A stretch of 64,000 nucleotides of DNA from Sedimentitalea sp039941015. GTDB taxonomy: Bacteria > Pseudomonadota > Alphaproteobacteria > Rhodobacterales > Rhodobacteraceae. The translations under genes and the position numbers were made by a program. Location of the stretch: the NCBI RefSeq assembly GCF_039941015.1, contig NZ_JBDVFI010000074.1. One strand, written 5' to 3'. The notes beneath the pieces are model-generated. The model did no database searches and was not told the origin of the DNA. It worked only from the letters and a program-made list of their open reading frames with translations. The number at the start of each line of letters is the position of its first letter. Within the stretch, counting starts at the first letter, position 1. This document shows positions 26,817 through 35,787 of this stretch, piece by piece.

Positions 26817-27821
26817 TTACTCGCCGGGGCGCGCGATGCCGAACTCTTCCGGTGACGCTTTGGTCAGACCGGCGTCCTGCATCAACCATGCGGTGCCTTG
26901 CTGCCATTTGCTCAGAAAGGCGCTTGCCTCTTCACCGGAAATGCCCATCAGGGTAAAGCCTCGGCCCTCCATCAGGTCAACGAATTCGGGATTCTTCACG
27001 CCCTCGGCATAGGCCGCAGACAATTTGGCGACCACGTCATCCGGCGTTCCTTTGGGAACGAACACGCCAAAGAACGGGCCCCATGGCAGATAGGTGTTGT
27101 ACGCTTCGTTGAACGAAGTCACTGCTGCAACGTCAGGCAGTTTCTCAATCGTCGACGTGTCAAAAACCGCCAGAGACTTCATGTTGCCCGCGCGGATACC
27201 TTCGATAGCGACGCCCAGAACGGCAGGCATCACGTCGATTGCGCCGCCCTGCAGCGCGGTCAGCGCCGGGCCATCGCCGTCATAAGGAACGGCAATCACG
27301 TCCAACTTGCCTTCGACACTGTTGATCATTGCGGTGATCACCGATGGCAGGCCACCCGGTCCGGTCGCCCCAAAACGTATTGAACCGGGGTTCGCCCGGA
27401 TGTGTTCCATCATGCCCGCATAGTCATCAAAGGGCGCATCCTTGTTGGCAACCAGAATCGGTGTGCCACGCGCCAGAATGCTGATCGGGATAAAGTCGCC
27501 ATAGTCCTTGTCGCCAAGTCCCATGACCTTGTAGAGCATCGGGTTTTCCGCGCCCATCATCAGCGTATAGCCGTCAGCCGCACTGTCGGCGACGTGGTTC
27601 AACGCGATAGCGCCGACTGCTCCGGTCATGTTCTGCATGACAACCGTGCCGCCCAACGCCTCTTCCGCGTGCGGTGTGACCGAACGCATCACAGCGTCCG
27701 TCGAACCGCCCGCGCCCCACTGAATGATCCCTTGAATTTCCTTGCTGGGGTAATCGTCGGCAAGCGCGCCGGTCACGCCAAACGCAATTGCGGATATTGC
27801 GCCAAGAACTACATTCTTCAT
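26817..27821 (-). CDS. Tripartite tricarboxylate transporter substrate-binding protein, TctC/BugD-like
   Basis: A 334-residue periplasmic protein. The ATG at 27821 follows GGGAGGGACCAG and gives a clean Sec signal peptide (residues 1-22, cleavage near GALA-DD). The Bug-family fold shows PSKEIQGIIQWGAGGSTDAVMR at the mature N-terminus and FGATGPGGLPSVITAM (about 145-160), followed by AVPYDGDGPALTALQGGAIDV. The acidic residues that fix the ligand are not diagnostic enough to name the substrate. It is the first gene of the tctCBA-aroE-like group. Confidence 0.92.
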   Translation of the reverse strand: MKNVVLGAISAIAFGVTGALADDYPSKEIQGIIQWGAGGSTDAVMRSVTPHAEEALGGTVVMQNMTGAVGAIALNHVADSAADGYTLMMGAENPMLYKVMGLGDKDYGDFIPISILARGTPILVANKDAPFDDYAGMMEHIRANPGSIRFGATGPGGLPSVITAMINSVEGKLDVIAVPYDGDGPALTALQGGAIDVMPAVLGVAIEGIRAGNMKSLAVFDTSTIEKLPDVAAVTSFNEAYNTYLPWGPFFGVFVPKGTPDDVVAKLSAAYAEGVKNPEFVDLMEGRGFTLMGISGEEASAFLSKWQQGTAWLMQDAGLTKASPEEFGIARPGE

Positions 27822-28137
27822 CTGGTCCCTCCCTGAAGACAAACTGGATAACATCATTTCATCGTCATCCAGTGCCGGACTTGTGTCGTTGTTGCGAGAC
27901 AACGTCAAATACTCAAGTCAAAATCAGATTTTCATTATGTTCCTGCTGAGAAAGGCCCGGCGCGTCGAGAGCCTGTTTAGTTCTCTACCCGGCGTAGGCG
28001 GATCCAAGTCGCTCTGTGCTCCTAAGAGAGCCAGTCCGACTGATCGCATCGTGCAAGATGGCAGACTCTTTTCTCAGCGGGCGCTCAGCACAGGGGGCGG
28101 TCCTAGCCCGCGAAACCGGCGACCGAAAACTGCGAGC
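27822..28137. promoter_or_regulatory. 316-bp interval between phoH and the tctC-like gene with an inverted repeat
   Basis: No gene is supported here. On the strand of tctC, a TTGACG at 27908-27903 could be a -35 box, but no clear -10 follows. It overlaps one arm of a perfect 6-bp inverted repeat, CGTTGT-TGCGAG-ACAACG at 27887-27904, a plausible operator for the transporter operon. The stretch from about 27950 to 28130 looks non-coding on both strands. Related genomes usually have ybeY directly after phoH, and no trace of it is recognisable here. Confidence 0.35.
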
Positions 28138-29145
28138 TCAGACGTCCGCCTCGTAAGCCTCGATGATCGCGGCAACCAGCGGGTGCCGTACCACATCCTT
28201 GGAGGTGAAGTAGTTAAAGCTGATCTTGGGAATCGCCGTCAGCAACCGCTCTGCATCCGCAAGCCCTGACGGGACTCCGCGCGGCAAATCCACCTGACTG
28301 CGGTCACCGGTGATGACCATCCGGCTGCCTTCGCCAAGGCGAGTCAGGAACATCTTCATCTGCATCGCTGTCGCATTCTGCGCCTCATCAAGAACCACGA
28401 ACGCATTGGCCAGCGTCCGACCGCGCATGAAGGCCAGCGGTGCGATCTCGATCCGCTTGTCCTCGATCAACTTGGCCAACTGCTTGCCCGGCAGAAAGTC
28501 GTTCAGCGCGTCATAGAGCGGCTGCATGTAGGGATCGACCTTGTCCTTCATATCGCCCGGCAGATAGCCCAGCTTTTCGCCCGCCTCGACCGCCGGACGC
28601 GACAGGATGATCTTGTCGACCTGACCGCCAATGAACATCGATACACCAACCGCAACTGCGAGATAGGTCTTACCGGTGCCGGCCGGGCCGATTCCAAAGG
28701 CCAGCTCGTTCTCGAACAGCGACTGAACATAGGCTTTTTGCGCATCTGTGCGTGGCTCGACCAGCTTTTTACGGGTCTTGATCTCGACCTTGCCGCCCCG
28801 AAACATCTCGAGCTGGTCGCCATCGCGGGTGCCGGTGCCCTTGTCGGAACCGCCCATGCGCAATTCGCGGTCGATATCGCCGGTTTCCACCTCGCGGCCG
28901 CTCTCGAGCCGACCATATAGTGAATTCAGCACATCTGACGCTTGTTTCTGGCTGTCCGCATCCCCAAGAATCGAAAGCTGATTGCCTCGGCGTACGATCT
29001 GCACGCCTGTTTTGGCTTCGATATCGACGAGATTGCGGTCATGTTCCCCGCAGAGGTCAATCAATAGACGATTGTCTGGGAATTCGATCAACACCTCGGG
29101 AGGTGTCGTATCGGTCGATGGCGGGGTCAGGGCGCTTGTGGCCAA
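28138..29145 (-). CDS. PhoH-family ATPase (PhoL/YbeZ-like)
   Basis: A 335-residue cytosolic P-loop protein. The start is a TTG at 29145 with GAGGAG 7 bases upstream; no ATG or GTG is better placed. A KH-like N-terminal part (about 20-85) is followed by the PhoH core with Walker A GPAGTGKT (about 154-161), LSRPAVEAGEKLGYLPGD, Walker B FVVLDEAQNA and the GDRSQVDLPRG sensor. YbeZ works with the endonuclease YbeY in 16S rRNA maturation. In this genome segment ybeY is not next to it. The gene lies 155 bases downstream of miaB, an order common in proteobacteria. Confidence 0.93.
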   Translation of the reverse strand: MATSALTPPSTDTTPPEVLIEFPDNRLLIDLCGEHDRNLVDIEAKTGVQIVRRGNQLSILGDADSQKQASDVLNSLYGRLESGREVETGDIDRELRMGGSDKGTGTRDGDQLEMFRGGKVEIKTRKKLVEPRTDAQKAYVQSLFENELAFGIGPAGTGKTYLAVAVGVSMFIGGQVDKIILSRPAVEAGEKLGYLPGDMKDKVDPYMQPLYDALNDFLPGKQLAKLIEDKRIEIAPLAFMRGRTLANAFVVLDEAQNATAMQMKMFLTRLGEGSRMVITGDRSQVDLPRGVPSGLADAERLLTAIPKISFNYFTSKDVVRHPLVAAIIEAYEADV

Positions 29146-29300
29146 TCAGCTCTCCTCGTTTGCCGCTCTGGCAATTTTCTTCAAACGTGACAAGTTCCGT
29201 GCGCCCATGCAAGCGATAGTGCGTGATTTTCATGCAAATGTAACATGCGAATGGCGCGCCGCGGTCGATCTAGGCAAAAATAGGGTTTTCCGCGACCCTC

Positions 29301-30620
29301 TCAGACCAGCACACCACCTAGTGAATTGGTGCCTGAGTCGGTTATCCGCACCTTGCGGATTTCACCTACATTCACGTTGGCGTTCGCAACATGGACCGCG
29401 TGCAGATACTCGGACTTGCCGCCCATCTGCCCCTCTCGCCGACCGGGTTTCTCAAACAGCACGTTGACGTTCTTGCCCACCATGCTGTCCTGAACGTCAC
29501 GTTGCTGGCGGGTGATCAGCGTCTGAAGGCGCTGCAAACGCTCCGATTTCACATTCTCATCCACTTGTGGCCGCTCTGCAGCAGGCGTGCCAGGGCGGGT
29601 TGAATATTTGAAGGAATAGGCTTGGCCATATCCAACCTCTTCCGCCAGATCGAGCGTAGCCTGAAAGTCCGCATCACTTTCTTCTGGAAAGCCGACGATA
29701 AAATCGCCCGACAACAGGATGTCGGGACGAGCCTTACGGATACGTTCGATCAGGCGCAGATAGCTGTCGGCGGTGTGGCTGCGATTCATCCGTTTGAGAA
29801 TGTGATCGCTGCCGGATTGTACCGGCAGATGCAGATAGGGCATCAGCTTGGTGCAGGTTCCATGCGCGTCGATCAGATCATCGGCCATGTCGTTGGGGTG
29901 CGAGGTCGTAAAGCGTATGCGCGCAAGCCCGTCGATCTTGTCCAGCTCCCAGATCAGCTGTGCCAGCGTCAGATCCCCGTCAGCTCCCGCGCCGTGGTAT
30001 GCGTTGACGTTCTGGCCAAGCAATGTGATTTCCCGCACGCCCCGCTCCACCAGATCGCGCGCCTCGGTGAGGATGCGATCCGCCGGACGGCTCACCTCGA
30101 CCCCGCGTGTGTAAGGCACCACGCAAAAGGCGCAGAATTTGTCGCAACCTTCCTGAACCGTCAGAAATGCGGTTGGCCCACGCGCCGCCTTGGGCCGTGA
30201 CTTCAGTTTTTCGAATTTGTCCTCTTCGGGAAAATCCGTATCCAGCGCCTTTTCTCCAGCGCGGGTCTTGGCCTCCATCTCGGGCAAGCGGTGATAGCTT
30301 TGCGGCCCAACCACCAAATCCACCAGCGGTTGACGGCGCATGATCTCTTCGCCTTCGGCCTGCGCAACACAGCCGGCGACCCCGATCTTAAGATCGGGAT
30401 TTTCGTCTTTCAGCCCCCTGAACCGCCCCAACTCGGAGTAAACTTTTTCCGCCGCTTTTTCCCGAATGTGACAGGTGTTCAGCAGGATCATATCGGCATC
30501 GTCTGCCGACTTGGTTTCGACATACCCCTGCCCGCCCAGGGCTTCGGCCATGCGCTCGCTGTCATAGACGTTCATCTGGCAGCCATAGGTCTTGATGAAC
30601 AGTTTCTTGGGGGCGGTCAT
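29301..30620 (-). CDS. miaB: tRNA-2-methylthio-N6-dimethylallyladenosine synthase
   Basis: A 439-residue radical-SAM methylthiotransferase that converts i6A37 to ms2i6A37 in tRNAs reading UNN codons. The N-terminal UPF0004 domain binds the auxiliary Fe-S cluster through Cys in YGCQMN, LNTCHIREKA and GVAGCVAQ. The radical-SAM motif C-x3-C-x2-C is in CDKFCAFCVVPYTRG (about 158-172). A C-terminal TRAM domain (about 375-437) binds tRNA. All three auxiliary cysteines are present and the length is standard. The closest alternative, MtaB/YliG, is excluded by the MiaB-type motif spacing. Confidence 0.96.
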   Translation of the reverse strand: MTAPKKLFIKTYGCQMNVYDSERMAEALGGQGYVETKSADDADMILLNTCHIREKAAEKVYSELGRFRGLKDENPDLKIGVAGCVAQAEGEEIMRRQPLVDLVVGPQSYHRLPEMEAKTRAGEKALDTDFPEEDKFEKLKSRPKAARGPTAFLTVQEGCDKFCAFCVVPYTRGVEVSRPADRILTEARDLVERGVREITLLGQNVNAYHGAGADGDLTLAQLIWELDKIDGLARIRFTTSHPNDMADDLIDAHGTCTKLMPYLHLPVQSGSDHILKRMNRSHTADSYLRLIERIRKARPDILLSGDFIVGFPEESDADFQATLDLAEEVGYGQAYSFKYSTRPGTPAAERPQVDENVKSERLQRLQTLITRQQRDVQDSMVGKNVNVLFEKPGRREGQMGGKSEYLHAVHVANANVNVGEIRKVRITDSGTNSLGGVLV

Positions 30621-30744
30621 ACGTGTTGCCTTTTCGGGGTTTGATCAGCGGCCTGCACTAGACCGTTTGGTGTCGCCTTGCAATGCACCCGGATTTAACC
30701 GATTTTGCGCGAATCTGCCAGCAGGTCGCACCGGGATCACCAAC

Positions 30745-31614
30745 ATGCCGTATAATTCTGTAGATGCGTTTGTTGCCGGTGACAGAGATGTCCTGACCCG
30801 GGGACCAGTCGCGCTGATCTTTGCCGAAGACGATACCGAACTTGTCAGCACGCTGTCCCATCACCTTGATCAAGGATTTCGTTCGGTTCTTGCCCTCATG
30901 CCCGATGCCTTTGCCGTGCCGTCCGAGATCGAAGCCAGAGTGCACCGCATCAACTTTGAATGCAGCAGCCCCGGCATGGTGTTCGACGCGATCAACCAAC
31001 TGATTGCCGCAGCGGCTCCGGGAACATGGTTCTACTACTGCTACAATGCCGAATATCTGTTCTATCCTTTTTGTGAATCACGCAGCGTGGGCGAGTTGCT
31101 CGCATTTCACACCGAAGAACGCCGCGATGCGATGCTGACCTATGTGGTTGATCTCTATGCCGATGATCTGAACGCCCACCCAGACGCGGTTTCGCGAGAC
31201 GAGGCTTATCTGGATCAACACGGCTATTATGCGTTGACTCGCCAAACGCCTAACGCCGGAAAACCGCTTGACCGGCAGATGGATTTCTTTGGCGGGTTGC
31301 GCTGGCGATTTGAGGAACACGTCGACTGGGGCAGCCGCAAGATCGACAGAGTATCGCTGTTTCGCGCGCAAAAGGACCTGCGTCTGCTGCAGGATCACAC
31401 CTTCAACATCGCCGAGTACAACACCGTCTCTTGCCCCTGGCACCACAATCTGACCGCCTCAGTCTGTTCGTTCCGCGCAGCCAAGGCCCTCAAGCGCAAT
31501 CCGGGCTCGGCCTTTGCGATCAACAGCTTTCAGTGGCGCAACTCCACCCGGTTTCAATGGCAGTCCCGTCAATTGATGGACCTAGGATTGATGGAGCCCG
31601 GACAGTGGTTCTAG
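30745..31614 (+). CDS. Conserved protein of unknown function, possibly glycosyltransferase-related
   Basis: A 289-residue soluble protein starting at the ATG at 30745 (MPYNSVDAF); the upstream frame overlaps miaB and is ignored. The N-terminal half (VALIFAEDDTELVSTLSHHLDQGF, then VLALMPDAF) is reminiscent of a GT-A nucleotide-sugar fold. A later segment rich in aromatic residues (FYYCYNAEYLFYPFCESRSV; DFFGGLRWRFEEHVDW) resembles nothing I can name. A DxD-like EDD is present at about residue 33. I recall similar proteins in other Rhodobacteraceae but not their function. The gene's stop shares the palindrome CTAG with that of the convergent ion-channel gene. Confidence 0.6.
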   Translation: MPYNSVDAFVAGDRDVLTRGPVALIFAEDDTELVSTLSHHLDQGFRSVLALMPDAFAVPSEIEARVHRINFECSSPGMVFDAINQLIAAAAPGTWFYYCYNAEYLFYPFCESRSVGELLAFHTEERRDAMLTYVVDLYADDLNAHPDAVSRDEAYLDQHGYYALTRQTPNAGKPLDRQMDFFGGLRWRFEEHVDWGSRKIDRVSLFRAQKDLRLLQDHTFNIAEYNTVSCPWHHNLTASVCSFRAAKALKRNPGSAFAINSFQWRNSTRFQWQSRQLMDLGLMEPGQWF

Positions 31615-32384
31615 CTCATACCGGTGGTTTCGATTTTCAGGGTCTCACCGCAATGCTTGCAATGCACAGCATCGGTGTCGTGCTTGAGTAAGCCACAGGT
31701 CGGACATTTGTAGCTGACCTTGGTCGGCTGGATCAATGCCTGCGCCAGCCGCACGAACAGCGCCACACCGACCACCATGATGAACACCGCCAGCAGCTTT
31801 TGTGTCACGGTTGTTGGCAAAATGTCGCCATACCCGGTCGTCGTCAGCGTTGTCACTGTGAAATACAGCGCGTCCACGTAGCCCGCAAAGCCAGCATCCT
31901 CCTGACCGAACAGCGCAAAAACCAAAGAGGCGGTGAAAAACACAAAGACCAGCAGATTGATCAACGCAATGACCGTATCCTCGTTGCGTCGAAAGAACGT
32001 ACTGACCCGGCGCAGGTCGTGCAGCAAATGGTAGGATTGGATCAATCTGAGCGCCCGCAGGACTCGCAAGAAAGCAAGATCGTCATGCAGGAACGGCGCA
32101 AGAAGCAGACTGGCTATCACAATCACATCGGCGATCGCATAGACTTGGCGCAGCATGTGACGCCGGTTTGGCGCAATCCAGAGACGTGCGGAAAAATCCA
32201 TCAGGATCAGAATGCCGATAAGCGCGCTGAGCATCTCCATTGCCGGCGATAACCGCATGGGCGCGGAAACGAGAAAGAACAGGATCGTGACCGCGTCAAA
32301 GGCGATCAGAAAATACCGGAACATCTGCGCCCGCCGGGATGAACCGGTATAGAGCGCCCTCAGTGTTTGTTTCAGGTCATCCAT
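31611..32384 (-). CDS. Voltage-gated-type potassium channel with C-terminal zinc ribbon
   Basis: A 257-residue inner-membrane protein with the six-helix Kv plan. S1-S3 occupy about residues 22-100. S4 carries arginines at every third position (R107, R110, R113 in FLRVLRALRLI). S5 lies at about 137-158, followed by the pore loop and filter TTGYGD (182-187), then S6 at about 196-216. The filter shows K+ selectivity. The tail is unusual: residues 224-250 hold CPTC and CKHC pairs (C227, C230, C242, C245), a rubredoxin-like zinc ribbon in the place where other channels carry RCK or cyclic-nucleotide domains. A regulatory or assembly role for the metal site is possible but unproven. Confidence 0.92.
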   Translation of the reverse strand: MDDLKQTLRALYTGSSRRAQMFRYFLIAFDAVTILFFLVSAPMRLSPAMEMLSALIGILILMDFSARLWIAPNRRHMLRQVYAIADVIVIASLLLAPFLHDDLAFLRVLRALRLIQSYHLLHDLRRVSTFFRRNEDTVIALINLLVFVFFTASLVFALFGQEDAGFAGYVDALYFTVTTLTTTGYGDILPTTVTQKLLAVFIMVVGVALFVRLAQALIQPTKVSYKCPTCGLLKHDTDAVHCKHCGETLKIETTGMS

Positions 32385-32426
32385 TCGCAGACCAGTTGCC
32401 GGAGCACGCCGGGTAAGCGGGCAACG

Positions 32427-33239
32427 TCATTCCGCGGCGTCTCGCCGGGTCCAGATCACCGGGAACCAATCTTGTCGCAATTTCTGCCCCGGTCTCATGT
32501 CATGCCCCGGAAAGGGTGGCGACGTCGGGCCGGGCCGTTCGGTGTACCGCGCATCATCGCCGATCAGCCGCAGTGAAAACGCCCGCCGCCTTGCGTTACT
32601 GGTGTTGCCACGCGCGCCATGCAGGGTTCGATAGTTAAAGGCAACGGCATCGCCGGGCTGCATCGCGTATTCGACAATGCGCATCCCTTCGGCCTCCGGA
32701 TCAGGGACCGGCATGTATTGCCCTTCGTCGGCAAAGAAGCCTTCGTCAGACACCCAGCGGGTCGGCAACACATCCTTGGGCCAGCGGTGTGATCCCGCAA
32801 CACAGCGCAGCGATGCTTCGCTGACCTCATCCAGCGGCGACCAGAAACTGACCGTCTGCTGCCCCTGCACAAAATAGTAGGGCCCATCCTGATGCCAGGG
32901 CGTCGCCATCGAGGTTCCCGGCTCTTTCACCAGAACATGGTCGTGAAACACCTGCACATTGTCGGACCCCATCAGGTCCGCCGCCACCGCTGCAGCCTCG
33001 GAGGTACGGATCACCTCGGCAAACTCGGGTATCCGGGTCCAATTGCAATAATCATCAAAGAAGAGCCCTGTGTGCCCCTCCTTGCGGTTTTCCGATGCAT
33101 AGGGCCCAGGCGCTGCCATGTTGGCCGCGACGCCTGCGCGAAGGGTTTCCACATGATCTGCAAAGAGCCCCCGGATCAAAACGACCCCGTCGCGCTGAAA
33201 GGTTTCGATGTCCTCTTGTGTCAGCATCGGGTGCGACAT
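32427..33239 (-). CDS. Phytanoyl-CoA dioxygenase (PhyH) family protein
   Basis: A 270-residue Fe(II)/2-oxoglutarate-dependent oxygenase. I start at the ATG at 33239, 8 bases after AGGAG. The iron triad is H116-x-D118 (WHQDGPYYF) and H207 (TLHGARGN), and the Arg that holds 2-oxoglutarate is in RRRAFSLRLIGDD. The family hydroxylates many acyl-CoAs, amino acids and betaines (EctD is a member), so the substrate is open. The gene follows the M20 amidohydrolase and diaminopropionate ammonia-lyase on the same strand (57 bases after the former), which suggests an amino-acid-like substrate. Confidence 0.88.
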   Translation of the reverse strand: MSHPMLTQEDIETFQRDGVVLIRGLFADHVETLRAGVAANMAAPGPYASENRKEGHTGLFFDDYCNWTRIPEFAEVIRTSEAAAVAADLMGSDNVQVFHDHVLVKEPGTSMATPWHQDGPYYFVQGQQTVSFWSPLDEVSEASLRCVAGSHRWPKDVLPTRWVSDEGFFADEGQYMPVPDPEAEGMRIVEYAMQPGDAVAFNYRTLHGARGNTSNARRRAFSLRLIGDDARYTERPGPTSPPFPGHDMRPGQKLRQDWFPVIWTRRDAAE

Positions 33240-33296
33240 GACCGGTCTCCTGTTCGGAAAATGTGTTGCCAAGCATTGCGGCGAGCCTGCCCGAGT

Positions 33297-34448
33297 TCAA
33301 GCCTTGGGCGCAAGGCGATTGCGCACGATCGCCGAATGCACGAGCGCGCCGTGCATCAGGCTGTCATCGTTGAAATCATAGGCCGGACTGTGCAAGGGCG
33401 CTGATCCCTCGCCCGCGCCAATAAAGATAAAGCTGCCCGGCACATGGTCCTGAAAACGCGCAAAATCCTCGGATGCCGTGATCGGTGCGCCAAGTTCAGC
33501 CACGTCCTTTGACACCGCGCGCACCGCATCTGCCGCCGCCCGTGTCAGGTCGCCATCATTGATCAGGGGAACAAACTCCCGTGTATAGGAGACCTTTGCT
33601 GTCAGACCGAGCATCGCCGCGCGTCCTGCAACAATGCGGCGCATCTCGGATTCGACTGTTTCGGAAACGCGCGGGGAAAAGCTGCGCACGTCGCCCAGAA
33701 TGTGCGCGGTTCCGGGCAAGGCATTGCGGGTTCCGTCGGTCAACAGTTCGGTCACCGAGACCACCGCCGTATCCGCCGGGTTAAGGCGGCGCGCCACGAT
33801 GGTCTGCAGATCCTGAACCAATGCGCAGGCGGGCACCATCACCTCGCGCAGCAGATGGGGTTGCGAGGCATGGCCGCCCTGCCCCGTCAGAGTAATCTCG
33901 AAAATGTCTTCGGCTGACATCACCGCACCTTCGCGAGTCCGAACATGCCCCACAGGGACGCCCGGCATATTGTGCAAGCCATAGACCTCGTCAAAGGGGA
34001 ACCGTTCCATCAAGCCATCGTCAAGCATCGCCAGCGCTCCACGGCCCCACTCCTCTGCGGGCTGAAACAGAAAGCGCACGGTGCCGTCAAATCCGCCCTC
34101 GGTGGCCAGCATCTGCGCCGCACCCAACAACATGGCGGTATGTCCATCGTGGCCACAAGCATGCATGAGTCCCTCGGTCCGCGACGCCCATTCAGCGCCT
34201 GTTTTCTCGGTAATGCGCAAGGCATCCATATCTGCGCGCAAGGCGATGGCGCGGTTCGATGTGCCTCGCTTCAGCGTGCCAACAACGCCGGTTCCACCAA
34301 TCCCTTCGGCGACTTCCACCCCGAGTTCCCGAAGAGTTCGGGCGACAAAGGCGGCAGTGCGGGTTTCTTCGAACCCGAATTCCGGGTGTCGGTGCAAGTC
34401 GCGCCGCCATTCGACCATTCGCCTGTTGATATCTGCCGCCGCACTCAT
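33297..34448 (-). CDS. M20-family amidohydrolase (hippurate/N-acyl-amino-acid hydrolase type)
   Basis: A 383-residue metallo-amidohydrolase. Metal ligands are visible in HACGHDGHT (C98, H100), FQPAEE and YGLHNMP, and the late TASEDFARF and HSPAYDFND contribute the last ligands. The RRDLHRHPEFGFEE N-terminus is typical of hippurate hydrolase/IAA-amino-acid hydrolase-like enzymes. It removes an acyl group from an amino acid or a related amide. The ATGA overlap with the upstream dpaL gene couples the two. A ygeX (dpaL)-ygeY (M20) pair occurs in E. coli, which supports a joint role in diamino-acid degradation, but the substrate is inferred. Confidence 0.9.
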   Translation of the reverse strand: MSAAADINRRMVEWRRDLHRHPEFGFEETRTAAFVARTLRELGVEVAEGIGGTGVVGTLKRGTSNRAIALRADMDALRITEKTGAEWASRTEGLMHACGHDGHTAMLLGAAQMLATEGGFDGTVRFLFQPAEEWGRGALAMLDDGLMERFPFDEVYGLHNMPGVPVGHVRTREGAVMSAEDIFEITLTGQGGHASQPHLLREVMVPACALVQDLQTIVARRLNPADTAVVSVTELLTDGTRNALPGTAHILGDVRSFSPRVSETVESEMRRIVAGRAAMLGLTAKVSYTREFVPLINDGDLTRAAADAVRAVSKDVAELGAPITASEDFARFQDHVPGSFIFIGAGEGSAPLHSPAYDFNDDSLMHGALVHSAIVRNRLAPKA

Positions 34449-35644
34449 GCGATCGCCCCGCGCAACACATCTTGCGGACTGCGCCCAACAAGTTGCTCAT
34501 ACAGCTCTGGATCAGTTGCACCTTCGGTATTGATGACCAGCACCCGCGCGAAAGGCCCGAGATCGATCGTCTCGGCGAGGTCTGGCTGCCGCCGCATCGC
34601 GATCAATCCGGCAAGTCCTGCGCCACCGCTTTCTCCCGATACCACCGGCGGGTCCGAGGCAACCGGGTTAGCCAGCCGTTTCATCACTTCAATCGCATCC
34701 TCCTCGTCAACCGTCATGAACCCATCGGCGACCCGTTCGAGCACGCGAAACGCTACCAACGATGGCTCATAGCATTCCAGCATTGCCATGACCGTGGCCT
34801 GGCCCTCTTCGACCTTGATGGCTCGCCCGGCCTTGGCACTTTCAAACAGGCACGCGGCGCGCTGTGGGTCAACAACGATCACATGCGGGCGGCCCTCCCC
34901 GAGCACCACGGCCATATGCCCGGCAATTGCAGCCGCGAACCCACCGACGCCCGCCTGCAAAAACACATGCGTTGGCGGCGCATCCAGCTGATCCAGCGCC
35001 TCTTGCACAATCGCAGAGTAGCCTTGCATCACCAGCGCAGGAATCCGCTCGTATCCCGACCACGACATATCCGACAGCACGGTCCAACCTTCTTGCTCGG
35101 CGACGCGCGAGGCTTCGGTGACTGAGTCATCGTAATTACCATCCACCCGGATCATTCGCGCTCCAAAGCTTGCAATCGCGTCTACCCGTGCATCACTGAC
35201 CCCGGCATGCACAAAGATCACCGCATTGGCCCCGATCAATTGCGCCCCCTGCGCAACGGACCGCCCATGATTGCCATCGGTTGCGCAAGCGAACGTCAAT
35301 CCGGCGGCCACCCCGCGCACTTCTTCTGACATCAACTCATCCGCGGCGACATCGCGCTCAAGCTGCTCTGATGCTGCATCCTGAACCAGTCGCATCAACG
35401 CATAGGCCCCGCCAAGCGCCTTGAAACTGCCCAGCCCCAACCGATAGCCTTCGTCCTTCACATGAAGCGCACCCAGACCCAGTTCTGCGGCCAGCCCCGG
35501 CAGGGCATGCAAAGGCGTGGCGGCGTTGTTGTCGCGAAGGGCCAGCACCCGAGCGACATCAGCCGCGCCTTTGACACTCAGCGTCTCGGCATCACGCGGG
35601 TCCAACGGCATATGATGGGCAGGCATTTGATTCTTCAGATACAT
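34445..35644 (-). CDS. dpaL: Diaminopropionate ammonia-lyase
   Basis: A 399-residue fold-type II PLP enzyme that converts 2,3-diaminopropionate to pyruvate and two ammonia. The ATG at 35644 follows CGGAGGAAC. The PLP Lys is K75 in LGLGSFKALGGAYA, and the phosphate-binding GESGGAGLAGL loop near residue 335 and the DGNHGRSVA segment (about 125) are as expected. The full length, including the DpaL-type KDEGYRLGLGSFK environment, separates it from threonine deaminase and cysteine synthase. It is the first gene of a three-gene run with an M20 amidohydrolase and a PhyH dioxygenase, opposite an Lrp regulator. Confidence 0.88.
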   Translation of the reverse strand: MYLKNQMPAHHMPLDPRDAETLSVKGAADVARVLALRDNNAATPLHALPGLAAELGLGALHVKDEGYRLGLGSFKALGGAYALMRLVQDAASEQLERDVAADELMSEEVRGVAAGLTFACATDGNHGRSVAQGAQLIGANAVIFVHAGVSDARVDAIASFGARMIRVDGNYDDSVTEASRVAEQEGWTVLSDMSWSGYERIPALVMQGYSAIVQEALDQLDAPPTHVFLQAGVGGFAAAIAGHMAVVLGEGRPHVIVVDPQRAACLFESAKAGRAIKVEEGQATVMAMLECYEPSLVAFRVLERVADGFMTVDEEDAIEVMKRLANPVASDPPVVSGESGGAGLAGLIAMRRQPDLAETIDLGPFARVLVINTEGATDPELYEQLVGRSPQDVLRGAIA

Positions 35645-35787
35645 TTTCGGCGTTCCTCCGTGTTTCCGAAGATATAGTGCAGCCACCGCGAAAGAAGGGC
35701 TGGATTTTTGGCCTAATCGTGCAAGTTTGTTTCACCGATACCGCCAATCCATCCGAAACTCAAAACAAGACACTCAATGCGCGCGCC

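Noticed and set aside
27883..28269. Plus-strand frame of 128 codons between tctC and phoH
   Set aside because: It overlaps the end of phoH, has Ser/Arg/Pro-rich random-looking composition and no start signal.
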